Source: Thermoprotei archaeon (GTDB taxonomy: Archaea > Thermoproteota > Thermoprotei_A > Sulfolobales > Ignisphaeraceae). Taken from it: a DNA stretch of 13,781 bases. Location: the NCBI GenBank assembly GCA_003661865.1, contig QMWY01000010.1:1-13781 (forward strand), read 5' to 3'. A program made the translations under genes and the position numbers. The notes under the pieces were generated by a model that did no database searches, was not told the origin of the DNA, and saw only the letters and a list, made by a program, of their open reading frames with translations. Positions 6,860 through 13,763 of the stretch are shown here, in pieces. Every line of letters starts with the position of its first letter. Within the stretch, counting starts at the first letter, position 1.

Positions 6860-7768
6860 TTGCAGGGTGCTAGGGAATTGAGGCTTGAAGGGGTCGTGGT
6901 ACCTCTCATAACCCCTTTTCGCAGAGACCTATCCCTAGATCTAGAGGCTCTTGGGTGGCTTCTCGAGAAGCTCGGAGAGGCTGGGGTGCACGCCGTATTC
7001 TCATCGTCAACAACGGGTGAGTTCCCGCTCCTAACAATGGATGAGGTTAAGAGGCTTAACGAGTTCGTGGTGCAGAAGAGGCCTAGAGGTGTACATGTAC
7101 TTGCTGGGGTAACCTCCAATAATGCTGAGCATGCTGTTGAGCTGGCTAGGCACGCTCTTGATGTGGGTGCTGATGCTGTTGTCTCTACAACGCCATACTA
7201 CTTTAAGCATGGCCGCGACGGGTTGAAGAGGTACTTCACAAGAATTCTGGACTCTGTAGATATACCGCTGGTGCTCTATACAATACCCTCCACAACGGGT
7301 ATCCTATTACCCGTGGATCTGGTTAAGGAGCTTGCACTTGAGTACAGCAGCGTCATCGGTATAAAGGCTACGTATGACTCGCTGCGGTATCTAGCTAGAC
7401 TCGTTGATGAGGTGAAGAGCCTTAGAAAGGACTTCTCAGTATTCACCGGGAGTGCCTACGCCATGCTCCCCACGCTTGAGCTTGGAGGCGATGGTGCTGT
7501 GGCTGCGATCGCTAACGCCTATCCCAAGACCTTTGTAAAGCTCTTCGAAGCATGGAAGAGGGGTGAGCTCTTAGAAGCCTTAAAGCTTCATCGCCGGGTT
7601 CTGAAGCTCTCTAAGCTCTACGAGATCGGGGAACATGTAGGTGCTACCCTCAAAGCTCTGCTTAGGTTTGCTGGGGCACCTATAGAGCTCGTATCGAGAC
7701 CCCCAATAACTCCTCCTAGTCGCGAGGAGATTGAGGAGTTTCTTAGGATGTACCCAGTAGAGCTCTAG
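6860..7768 (+). CDS. DHDPS/NAL-family class I aldolase (KDG-aldolase or dihydrodipicolinate-synthase-like)
   Basis: Pyruvate-dependent Schiff-base lyase of the dihydrodipicolinate synthase/N-acetylneuraminate lyase family: a cytoplasmic TIM barrel, 302 residues, normal length. Visible active-site parts are the carboxylate-binding motif STTGE (50-54), Tyr140 in VLYTIPSTTG as the proton relay, and the Schiff-base lysine Lys169 in VIGIKATYD. GSAYAMLPTLELGGDGAVAAIANAYP matches the usual barrel end, and the C-terminal RPPITPP is typical. Substrate is not decidable: crenarchaea generally make lysine by the aminoadipate route, so a sugar-acid aldolase role such as 2-keto-3-deoxygluconate cleavage is as likely as DapA function. 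TTG 6860 is set by a perfect AGGAGG. It has its own promoter and its neighbours do not point to a pathway, though the decayed solute-binding gene nearby may once have belonged to sugar uptake. Confidence 0.9.
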   Translation: MQGARELRLEGVVVPLITPFRRDLSLDLEALGWLLEKLGEAGVHAVFSSSTTGEFPLLTMDEVKRLNEFVVQKRPRGVHVLAGVTSNNAEHAVELARHALDVGADAVVSTTPYYFKHGRDGLKRYFTRILDSVDIPLVLYTIPSTTGILLPVDLVKELALEYSSVIGIKATYDSLRYLARLVDEVKSLRKDFSVFTGSAYAMLPTLELGGDGAVAAIANAYPKTFVKLFEAWKRGELLEALKLHRRVLKLSKLYEIGEHVGATLKALLRFAGAPIELVSRPPITPPSREEIEEFLRMYPVEL

Positions 7769-7773
7769 CAATG

Positions 7774-7781
7774 CTTATAGA
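7774..7781 (+). promoter_or_regulatory. TATA-like element before the transporter gene
   Basis: CTTATAGA predicts a transcript start near 7803, about 18 bases before ATG 7821. The gap to the aldolase gene is only about 50 bases, so readthrough from that gene is also possible. Confidence 0.35.
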
Positions 7782-7803
7782 CCTGTTCCCTAGGGTTAAC
7801 AGG
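7782..7803 (+). repeat. Short inverted repeat between aldolase and transporter genes
   Basis: CCTGTT (7782-7787) pairs with AACAGG (7798-7803) around a ten-base middle containing the palindrome CCCTAGGG. A further AACAGG copy ends at 7810. It lies at the predicted transcript start of the transporter gene and could be an operator, or a hairpin ending the aldolase message. Confidence 0.35.
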
Positions 7804-7820
7804 AAACAGGGTTCGGTGCT

Positions 7821-8552
7821 ATGGAGGAGGGGGTTAGGAGCGTTATCAATGAGAGGGACCTCCTAGTACTAACGCTGTTCTCAGGGGTCTTCGGGGCAGC
7901 GATAGTGTTTGCGAATATAGCCGCTGGTGTTAAGCTGATCAACTTCTTCGGATTCATAGTCCCGGCGGGAACCATAGCGTACTCCGTGACGTTCCCCATA
8001 ACCGATATCGTCGACGAGCTCTACGGGAAGCGCAAGGCGGTGTACATAGTCTGGGCGGGGCTCGCGGCTGAGCTGGTCATGCTGCTGCTCATAGCCCTCG
8101 ACTACATACAGCCACCTCTCGAACCCTCGCAGCAGCAGCTCTACGAAAGGGTGTTCTCCCCCCAGCTACGCATAGTGCTTGGAAGCATAGTTGCCTACCT
8201 CATCAGTCAGCACCACGACGTCTGGGCGTTCTGGAAGTGGCGCGAGGTTACGAATGGGAGGCACCTGTGGATAAGGAACAACGCCTCCACAATGGTTAGC
8301 CAGCTTATAGACACATCGATCTTCACAACGATAGCCTTCTACGGCGTTGTCCCTCTTCCAGACCTGGCAAACATGGTGCTCAGCATGTGGCTCTTCAAGG
8401 TGCTGATAGCAGCGCTGGACACCCCATTCGTCTACGCAGGGGTAAGGCTCGTTAAGAGGTACGTAGAGGGGCTGTCAGCAGCAGTACCTAGCCCCTCGAC
8501 CACTACGCCGAGGACCCCGCGTATAGATACGGGTGTTTCCCTCTACAGCTAG
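7821..8552 (+). CDS. VUT/YhhQ-family queuosine (archaeosine) precursor transporter
   Basis: Integral membrane protein of 243 residues in the VUT family (PF02592, COG1738; YhhQ in bacteria), which imports 7-deazaguanine precursors used for queuosine, and probably for archaeosine at tRNA position 15 in archaea. Family hallmarks are visible: VTFPITDIVDELYGKRKA at 56-73, and SQHHDVWAFWKW (129-140) followed by HLWIRNNASTMVSQLIDTSIF (148-168), plus about six hydrophobic segments. Residues after about 217 form a Ser/Thr/Pro-rich tail not typical of the family, probably cytoplasmic and disordered. GGTG at 7815-7818 is rather close to ATG 7821. No tRNA-modification gene lies in the window, so the substrate rests on family knowledge. 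Confidence 0.88.
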   Translation: MEEGVRSVINERDLLVLTLFSGVFGAAIVFANIAAGVKLINFFGFIVPAGTIAYSVTFPITDIVDELYGKRKAVYIVWAGLAAELVMLLLIALDYIQPPLEPSQQQLYERVFSPQLRIVLGSIVAYLISQHHDVWAFWKWREVTNGRHLWIRNNASTMVSQLIDTSIFTTIAFYGVVPLPDLANMVLSMWLFKVLIAALDTPFVYAGVRLVKRYVEGLSAAVPSPSTTTPRTPRIDTGVSLYS

Positions 8553-8560
8553 GGTGCAGT

Positions 8561-8568
8561 GTTTTTCC
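8561..8568 (+). terminator. Oligo-T terminator after the transporter gene
   Basis: GTTTTTCC lies nine bases after the stop codon, in the narrow gap before the convergent acetyltransferase gene. It fits the archaeal T-tract termination signal. Confidence 0.4.
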
Positions 8569-8586
8569 TACAGATCCTTAGGAGAC

Positions 8587-9429
8587 CTACCCCTTAGCGC
8601 ACCCCAGTATGCCATAGATACCCCCAACATCCTTCGGGTACATGGGGCCAAGCCTCATCCGGATGCACCGGGTAACCTCCTCAGCACCCAGCTCCTCTAC
8701 AAGCCTTACCGCATCTCTACTAGCGCTAGGCACGATCATCCGCTGAGCACCCAGCCTGATAGCCCTCGTAACAAGCGTTTTGGCGACCCCGTAGCTGCGG
8801 GCTATGACGGGTCCTAGAAACCCCTTTCTAAGCAGTGCATAGCCATCTCTCGCAACCACTAGCACCTTAGCCCTTCTCCTAACCCATGACGCTAGAACAT
8901 GGGTTCTATCAGCCCCGAAGGCCCTGCGATCGAACTCTAGGGCAAACTCGGGCAGCTCGTCGAGAACCTCTACACCTCCATAGCTAACCTCTTCGGAGGC
9001 CTCTCGGGAAAGCCTATACATGATCGTGTGGTACTCCTCTACAAAGCCCAGCTTCCTGTAGAGGCGCCTACCCTGCTCCGTAGCGTCAAGCCTAACGGTT
9101 TCAACACCCCTCGCCCTGAGCTCCCCCAGGATCCTCAGCATTATCGCCGTTCCCACACCTCTGCGCTGGAGCTCCGGAACAACAGCTACGTTACCAACCC
9201 ACGCAACCCTGCCGTAGTCGAAGAAGCAGCCCGTTCCGATAACAGAGCTGTTTAGAAGAGCTACGAAGCACCCATCTGGCTGCACTTCCATAGAAACCCC
9301 GAAATTCGTAACCACGGGCTCTAGAGGCCCCCTGTGCCCAAAGGCCTTGACGAACACGCGCGCCATAGCTCCAGCATCGCTGGGCCTGGCACGCATAATA
9401 ACTACTCGGCCCACCACATCCCTACCCAT
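8587..9429 (-). CDS. GNAT-family N-acetyltransferase with C-terminal second GNAT-like domain
   Basis: Acetyl-CoA-dependent transferase of 280 residues. The N-terminal domain (about 10-140) has the acetyl-CoA-binding motif A VAVVPELQRRGVGTAIM (81-97) and the family pattern LDAT followed by GRRLYRKLGF (120-129). The second half has FDRRAFGADR (167-175), LLRKGFLGPVIA (199-210) and a repeated A-V-R-L-V-E-E-L-G pattern near 239-248. This is the layout of GNAT proteins carrying an Acetyltransf_18-type domain; the acceptor is unknown. ATG 9429 lies two bases after the stop of the broken ATPase gene, so it was, or still is, transcribed with it. A later ATG at 9396 is possible, but it lacks a well-placed ribosome site. 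Confidence 0.88.
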   Translation of the reverse strand: MGRDVVGRVVIMRARPSDAGAMARVFVKAFGHRGPLEPVVTNFGVSMEVQPDGCFVALLNSSVIGTGCFFDYGRVAWVGNVAVVPELQRRGVGTAIMLRILGELRARGVETVRLDATEQGRRLYRKLGFVEEYHTIMYRLSREASEEVSYGGVEVLDELPEFALEFDRRAFGADRTHVLASWVRRRAKVLVVARDGYALLRKGFLGPVIARSYGVAKTLVTRAIRLGAQRMIVPSASRDAVRLVEELGAEEVTRCIRMRLGPMYPKDVGGIYGILGCAKG

Positions 9430-9431
9430 AG

Positions 9432-10843
9432 CTATTCCCTGGGACCGCGATCCTCCGCAGCCTTAAGCAACCCCCAGAAGATCTCTGAGAAGTCCACAGC
9501 TATGGAGCCTTCCCCAATACTCATCACGGGTTCGCTAAGCCCTGGAATACTCCTAGCGATAACGACGTAGTGGTTTACCCTCTCCTGAAGCCCTGTATAC
9601 GAAACCTTTGCCCTCAACCTCCTTGCGGTGCGGCGCGCCTCATCTAGTGATAGGTCGCCCCACTTCACCTCTAGAAACGATGCCGATTCCCCGGGGTTGA
9701 TCACGACAATATCTGTCTCCCCACCCCAGTGCCACCACAGCCCATAGCGCAGGGGCTCGATGGGGGACGCTCCCAGCATGTAGAGCTCCTGCAGGTGATC
9801 CCCCACAATCCTCTGAAAGGTCTGTGCAGCGTAGCTATCTACGGTTCTAAGGACGTGTTCCGCTATACGGCTAAGCCCCCTCCCAAGCTCTAGGGCGTGC
9901 CTATTGGGGAGCACGTAGGTGAACCAGAACCTGTAGTAGTCGTCCCTGAAGAAGACCCGTGTACCCCTTCTGAACCCTAGGGGCCTTCTAAGATCAACTA
10001 TGTCGAGCTCCTCAAGGATCTCGAAGTACCTATGAACAGTCCTAGGGTCTATACCCGCAGCCACCGCAGCTTCGTAGAGAGATGCCCTGCCCTCGGCAAC
10101 CACCCTCAGCAGAGCCATGTACCTACGCGGCTCTCTGAGTTCCTGCCTCAACAACCCCTCAGCCTCATCAATCAGCGGAGATCTGGGGATAGCACACTCT
10201 CAACCACCTCCCTAAGGCTCTTAGCACCGTAGGCGAGGTAAGCCGGCGTGCCCTCGAGGATCAAGTACGCCCTAACAGCATCGAGGGGCTCTCCAGCTCT
10301 CTGAGGAAGCCGTAGGCCTCCGCAAACCTCATGGGTCTTAGCCTAATGGTGGCGGTTCTCCTTCCGTAGAGAGGCGCCCTGTACCCAAGGAGCCTCTTCT
10401 CGAAAACGATATTGCAGAGCCGCAAAGCACATGCATGAGCCTACCCCCTTAAGCACACCATCGATGCTGCACTGAAGCCTAGAGGGTAGCGAAGGCTCAG
10501 CCTCAATCACGTACTGGAACTCGTCTATAACAACAACTGTTCTACTACCAAGACCAGCTAGCTCTTCCAGGATCTCCACAAGGTCTCTACCACGGGGCAG
10601 GTAGCCCAACGAGTCATAGACAGCTCTGCTGAACTCCTGAACTATCTGAGGATACATAAGCTCCGAAGCAACGTAGTACACACCCCCGTGCTGATTGATG
10701 AACTCCCTCAGAAGCCTAGTCTTACCAACCCTACGCCTACCATAGACAACCACGAGGCTGAAACCACTAGCCCCATACTCCCTCTCCAGAACCTTAAGCT
10801 CAGCCCCCCTATCGATAAACGGAACTCGATACGCGTAACTCAA
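9432..10843 (-). pseudogene. Archaeal ATPase with DUF234 C-terminal domain, broken by four frameshifts
   Basis: One ancestral gene, read 10843 to 9432, of about 465 codons. The first part (TTG 10843) is an archaeal AAA ATPase: VPFIDRGAELKVLE, Walker A VVVYGRRRVGKTRLL, Walker B VVVIDEFQYVIEAEPSLPSR. The frame changes near 10431 to VLCGSAISF, near 10402 to EKRLLGYRAPLYGRRT and LRPMRFAEAYGFLRELE, near 10290 to EPLDAVRAYLILEGTPAYL, and near 10178 to PLIDEAEGLLRQELREP. The last frame continues as a winged-helix region (AGIDPRTVHRYFEILEELDIV) and DUF234 nuclease-like domain (FQRIVGDHLQEL, SFLEVKWGDLSLDEA). Every piece is in family order with nothing large lost, so decay looks recent. The upstream fragment and the 240-residue DUF234 fragment may still be made separately. 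The usual function of these ATPases is not known. Confidence 0.85.
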
Positions 10844-10930
10844 TACGAGTACCCAGATAATACTAGATCGAGTGGGGTAAAGTGTTATGGCTAGCCTAAG
10901 CCTTCGAACCAGCTAGGAGATGCAGCTAGG

Positions 10931-11120
10931 GCCACTGCTATTGAAGGGCTTTCGATACTCATCCAAGATGCTATCGAGATGCCGCGTATAGACCCCTTCG
11001 TAGCCCCTTACCCTGCATAATCCCGCACCAGCTACTGGCGTACTACACAGCCGTTAAGCGCGGATACAACCCTGATAAACCTGGGCTGGGAACCTCGCCA
11101 AGACCGTAACCGTGGTCTAG
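10931..11120 (+). pseudogene. glmS: 3' remnant of glutamine:fructose-6-phosphate aminotransferase (GlmS, SIS domain end)
   Basis: Three short frames in succession spell the C-terminal end of a GlmS-type isomerase domain. From 10931: DAIEMPRIDPFVAPY, ending at TAA 11018. From 11020: IPHQLLAYYTAVKRGYNPD. From 11091: NLAKTVTVV, then TAG 11118. The GlmS family ends in a pattern like E-(I/M)-P-x-x-(D)-P, then I-P-x-Q-L-L-A-Y-Y-x-A-V-x-R-G-x-(N/D)-P-D-x-P-R-N-L-A-K-(S/T)-V-T-V-E. So the match is specific, with the final Glu changed to Val and two -1 shifts. Nothing of the N-terminal glutaminase or first SIS domain is seen upstream, where the broken ATPase gene begins; the rest was lost by deletion or rearrangement. 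Confidence 0.75.
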
Positions 11121-11128
11121 CACCACCG

Positions 11129-11440
11129 TCAATGAGACGTCAAGCGGTATTCCTTCAACAGTGCAGCCGCTACGGCTACCGAGAACCCCGTTGCTATCCC
11201 CGCGAATAGTGCCGAGGAGAAGAGCAGGGATGGGTCCCTGAACCACGGGTCGTTGGCTAGGGTAAGCAATGCTGCGAATCCCAGAAGCGCGGCTAAGGCT
11301 ACGGAGATGAATAGGCCTGCTAGGATGACAGCGCTTTTATTAGAGATCCTCCACCCATAAAGGAGTGCTGTTACCAGTACGCCGGTAACCATGGCAAGCG
11401 AAAAGAAGAAGATGAATGCTTCACCACTTGTGAACACCAT
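11129..11440 (-). CDS. Small three-helix membrane protein of unknown function
   Basis: I do not recognise the family. The 103-residue product has three strong hydrophobic segments (about 8-28, 36-62 and 70-95), a basic loop GWRISNKS after the first helix, an acidic/aromatic loop ANDPWFRDP before the third, and a short tail KEYRLTSH. No signal peptide cleavage site or catalytic motif is visible. ATG 11440 is preceded by a good minus-strand TATA box at 11473-11482 that would give a leader of about a dozen bases. It is divergent from the second vapBC pair and shares its promoter region. Composition and promoter support a real gene; no function can be offered. Confidence 0.6.
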   Translation of the reverse strand: MVFTSGEAFIFFFSLAMVTGVLVTALLYGWRISNKSAVILAGLFISVALAALLGFAALLTLANDPWFRDPSLLFSSALFAGIATGFSVAVAAALLKEYRLTSH

Positions 11441-11471
11441 AGACGGATCCCCAGAAGCGGTGCTTACGCAA

Positions 11472-11482
11472 CTATTTAAAAA
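11472..11482. promoter_or_regulatory. Bidirectional TATA element shared by vapBC and the small membrane protein
   Basis: CTATTTAAAAA on the plus strand and TTTTTAAATAG on the minus strand are the same bases. Plus-strand use predicts a start near 11503, just before the vapB ribosome site. Minus-strand use predicts one near 11452, twelve bases before ATG 11440. Confidence 0.5.
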
Positions 11483-11516
11483 CCTGCCTACGGATCTCTC
11501 AAGCTAGGTGTCTACG

Positions 11517-11747
11517 GTGAGCGTGGTGTTAAGCATAAGGATTCCTAGGCGCTTGAAGGAAGAGATGGATAGGCTTAGAGACCTCGTTAACTGGTCTGAA
11601 GAGATCAGGGCTTTCTTAGAGCAGAGGGTGCGCATGTATAAGAGGATTAAGGTGCTAAACGAAGTGGATAAGGCTCTTGAGAAACTACCCCCCACTCCCC
11701 GGGGCTTCGCAGCATCTTCGGTGAGGGATGACCGTGATAGTGGTTGA
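11517..11747 (+). CDS. vapB: VapB-type antitoxin (second pair)
   Basis: Antitoxin partner of the following PIN toxin, 76 residues from GTG 11517. The N-terminus VVLSIRIPRRLKEEMDRLRD followed by NWSEEIRAFLEQRVRMYKR is a ribbon-helix-helix DNA-binding domain (one strand, two helices). The rest is a Lys/Glu helix and a tail with PPTPRGF that would contact the toxin. An in-frame GTG at 11508 is part of AGGTG (11506-11510), which sits six bases before GTG 11517; the message should start near 11503, so I prefer 11517. The end overlaps the toxin gene by 20 bases. It is not evidently related to the first VapB in this window. Confidence 0.82.
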   Translation: MSVVLSIRIPRRLKEEMDRLRDLVNWSEEIRAFLEQRVRMYKRIKVLNEVDKALEKLPPTPRGFAASSVRDDRDSG

Positions 11748-12144
11748 TGCCTCAGCACTTGCCAAGTACATACTCAAGGAGGATAACTGGCGTAACATCA
11801 GAGAGGTTCTTGAGGAAGAGTCTGTATCGCTTGACCACGTTGTGAAGGAGGTTGCCAACGCTATATGGAAGAGGTCTGTAGTGCTTAATCAAGAACCACC
11901 TGATGTCGCTAGGACAAGGCTGCAACTCCTAAAGAGGTTGGTAAACGAAGGTATTGTAGGAATTGAGAATGAGCTTGAGTACCTGGACAAGGCCTTTGAG
12001 ATAGCCGTGGAGAATGGCATAACCGTTTACGACGCGCTGTACATAGCCCAGGCTATCGCTCACAGAGCTGAGCTTCTAACAAGTGATAAGAAGCAGGCTG
12101 AGGTAGCTAAGAGGCTAGGCCTCAAAGTTCGTTACGTACCTTAG
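11728..12144 (+). CDS. vapC: VapC-type PIN-domain ribonuclease toxin (second pair)
   Basis: PIN-domain toxin of 138 residues with the acid residues of the metal site in place: Asp7 (VIVVDASALAKY), Glu41 (VVKEVANAIWKR), Asp102 (ITVYDALYIAQA) and Asp120 (LLTSDKKQAEVA). ATG 11728 follows GGTGAGG closely and lies inside the antitoxin frame, so the two are translated together. GTG 11734 would give an equally plausible N-terminus and better ribosome spacing. The core resembles that of the first VapC of the window (D-A-S-A, N-A-I-W-K, Y-D-A), but the middle differs, so this is a separate lineage and not a recent duplicate. Confidence 0.9.
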   Translation: MTVIVVDASALAKYILKEDNWRNIREVLEEESVSLDHVVKEVANAIWKRSVVLNQEPPDVARTRLQLLKRLVNEGIVGIENELEYLDKAFEIAVENGITVYDALYIAQAIAHRAELLTSDKKQAEVAKRLGLKVRYVP

Positions 12145-12145
12145 C

Positions 12146-13054
12146 CTAACTCTTAGGCCCATATACAGTTATAGTCAATCCCTTGGGATCCGTAGCTACG
12201 GTCAGTGAATGATACGGTGGCGCATACACCTTCTCTATATAGGGCTTAATGGCATCGGGGTTGGATAGGGTGTTGTGTGCTAGTAGCACAGCTCCGGGGA
12301 TTAGTAAGGGCTCTATAACCCTTAGGTACAGATGGTACTCATCTTTCTTGCCATCTATGAATGCTAGGACTACTTCCCCCTCACCCTGCTTATACTCCTT
12401 GGCATCTGTACACAAAACCTCAACGTTATCTAACCCTACTTCCCCCATAATCTTCTTGGCGTAGTCTACCCTATCGCATCTATTATCTATCGATACCACC
12501 GGCGCACCAACCTCTTTAGCTGCATGTCCTAGCCACATAGTTGAGAAGCCACGTCCCGTACCCACCTCTAAGACCATTTCTCTCCTACGTGATAGCACGA
12601 ACTTTGTGAGTATGTACAGCGCATACGCGGTATTGTAATCAACCGGGTTGGGACCTTGTATGAAGGAGTCTCTATAGACCTCTATAGTCCGCTTGAAGAA
12701 CTCAGGGCTAAAGCCTCTCTTGATGAAGAGCGCAAGCCCCTCCCCAACGGGTAGGAGACTACGCATGAATCCATGAGCTCCTAGCTCCTTGGAAAATGTT
12801 GGGTGCTTATATATGCCTGATATTGCGTCCACAACGATCAGCAGGGTATAGTCATCAACCCCTACGAGATCCCTGAACTTCTTTACAACTCCTTCAACAT
12901 CTATGAGAATCATATCAGCCTCCTGGAACTCATTCACGAGCTCGGCAGCGCTGCCGATACCGCTAGTGGCTGGAAGCGCATTAGCTATCCTAGCCTTACG
13001 CCCCTCGAAAGCAGCTGAGCTCAGTAGTATATCGAGGAGCTTTGAGGAGAGCAA
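12146..13054 (-). CDS. Class I SAM-dependent methyltransferase (O-methyltransferase-like) with an extra N-terminal region
   Basis: From TTG 13054 the product is 302 residues. The C-terminal half is a Rossmann methyltransferase: motif I VLEVGTGRGFS (161-171), the ribose-binding acid Asp190 in VVSIDNRCD, a motif near VEVLCTDAKEY, FIDGKKDEYHLYL (232-244) and PGAVLLAHNTL (253-263). The F-I-D-x-x-K-x-x-Y pattern is that of COG4122 O-methyltransferases. The first 150 residues are not part of that fold and contain LLIVVDAISGIYKHP and SPEFFKRTIEVYRDS; I do not recognise them. The substrate is unknown. GTG 13063 is in frame, but GAGGTG (13066-13061) lies six bases before TTG 13054, which I take as the start. 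The stop is one base from the end of the convergent vapC. Confidence 0.85.
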   Translation of the reverse strand: MLSSKLLDILLSSAAFEGRKARIANALPATSGIGSAAELVNEFQEADMILIDVEGVVKKFRDLVGVDDYTLLIVVDAISGIYKHPTFSKELGAHGFMRSLLPVGEGLALFIKRGFSPEFFKRTIEVYRDSFIQGPNPVDYNTAYALYILTKFVLSRRREMVLEVGTGRGFSTMWLGHAAKEVGAPVVSIDNRCDRVDYAKKIMGEVGLDNVEVLCTDAKEYKQGEGEVVLAFIDGKKDEYHLYLRVIEPLLIPGAVLLAHNTLSNPDAIKPYIEKVYAPPYHSLTVATDPKGLTITVYGPKS

Positions 13055-13092
13055 AGGGGGCACCTCTGCGCGGCTCGTTAAGTGTCCGAAAC

Positions 13093-13100
13093 TAATTAAA
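13093..13100 (-). promoter_or_regulatory. TATA box of the methyltransferase gene
   Basis: TTTAATTA on the minus strand predicts a start near 13071, a few bases before the GAGGTG ribosome site. Confidence 0.45.
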
Positions 13101-13101
13101 C

Positions 13102-13109
13102 GTTTATAG
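13102..13109 (+). promoter_or_regulatory. TATA box of the divergent membrane-anchored protein gene
   Basis: GTTTATAG on the plus strand predicts a start near 13131. That would exclude GTG 13123 as the start codon and agrees with ATG 13171 behind its own ribosome site. Confidence 0.4.
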
Positions 13110-13170
13110 AGGGTAGCATTGAGTGTTAAAGACTTTACTCGCTACTGTGTCTCAGGTGGTGAGGGGCTTC

Positions 13171-13659
13171 ATGAGCACTAAGCTGCGGGATCCCGTGACC
13201 GTGGTTCTGCTAGCCCTTCTCATATTCAGTAATGTTGCGTGGGGCTCTGCGTACCTCTCGATGAGTATCCGCGTCTCGAAGAGCCTTAGGGTTAGCACCT
13301 CCCTTCTGGCATCTATGGTGAGCCTCGCTGGGGATAGGCTTGTTAGGTATGCTCAGGAGGGTGATCGGGGCTTCCTAGACGCCGCCTACATGTATGTAGA
13401 CCGTGCCCTGATCATGTCCCAGGCGATCTACGAGCTCACCCGATCTGAGGAGTGGAAGGCACTTCACAGCGCCCTCGAATGGCTTCACAGTGTCCTGGCG
13501 GATATGCATCAGGGTATGAGGGTCGATAAACAGGTGCTTATAGAGCTAGGAGCTCTTCTACAGGAGCTCTCAAAAGCTATCAAGAACCTAGACAGCCGCT
13601 ACGTAAAGAGCTACTCAGACGAGGTATCGAGGATTGTTAAGGAGGTCATCTACTCGTAA
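13171..13659 (+). CDS. Membrane-anchored alpha-helical protein of unknown function
   Basis: I do not recognise the family. From ATG 13171 there are 162 residues: a short basic N-terminus (STKLRDP), one hydrophobic segment at about 9-29 (VTVVLLALLIFSNVAWGSAY), then a fully helical, charged domain rich in Leu, Ser, Arg and Glu without Cys and with few Pro. The positive N-terminus suggests the helical domain lies outside the cell or on the outer membrane face. Stretches such as HSALEWLHSVLADMHQ and ELGALLQELSKAIKNLD look amphipathic and could form a bundle or coiled coil. The open frame extends back to GTG 13123, but AGGTGGTGAG (13154-13163) and the promoter position favour ATG 13171. It is divergent from the methyltransferase gene. 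Confidence 0.6.
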   Translation: MSTKLRDPVTVVLLALLIFSNVAWGSAYLSMSIRVSKSLRVSTSLLASMVSLAGDRLVRYAQEGDRGFLDAAYMYVDRALIMSQAIYELTRSEEWKALHSALEWLHSVLADMHQGMRVDKQVLIELGALLQELSKAIKNLDSRYVKSYSDEVSRIVKEVIYS

Positions 13660-13717
13660 CCGTCCTTTTCAGAGCCGTTCGTGCAGAAGTGCCATGGGCT
13701 CAGGGCATAGGCTAAGC

Positions 13718-13726
13718 AATATAAAA
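13718..13726 (+). promoter_or_regulatory. TATA box of the gene entering at the right edge
   Basis: AATATAAAA predicts a transcript start near 13747, a few bases before a possible AGGGGTG ribosome site (13752-13758). Confidence 0.45.
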
Positions 13727-13763
13727 CGCTTTGTAAAGTCCCTATATCCCTAGGGGTGCAGTG

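Noticed and set aside
8533..9570. Plus-strand open frames opposite the acetyltransferase gene
   Set aside because: They are antisense to a well-supported GNAT gene and have no family resemblance.
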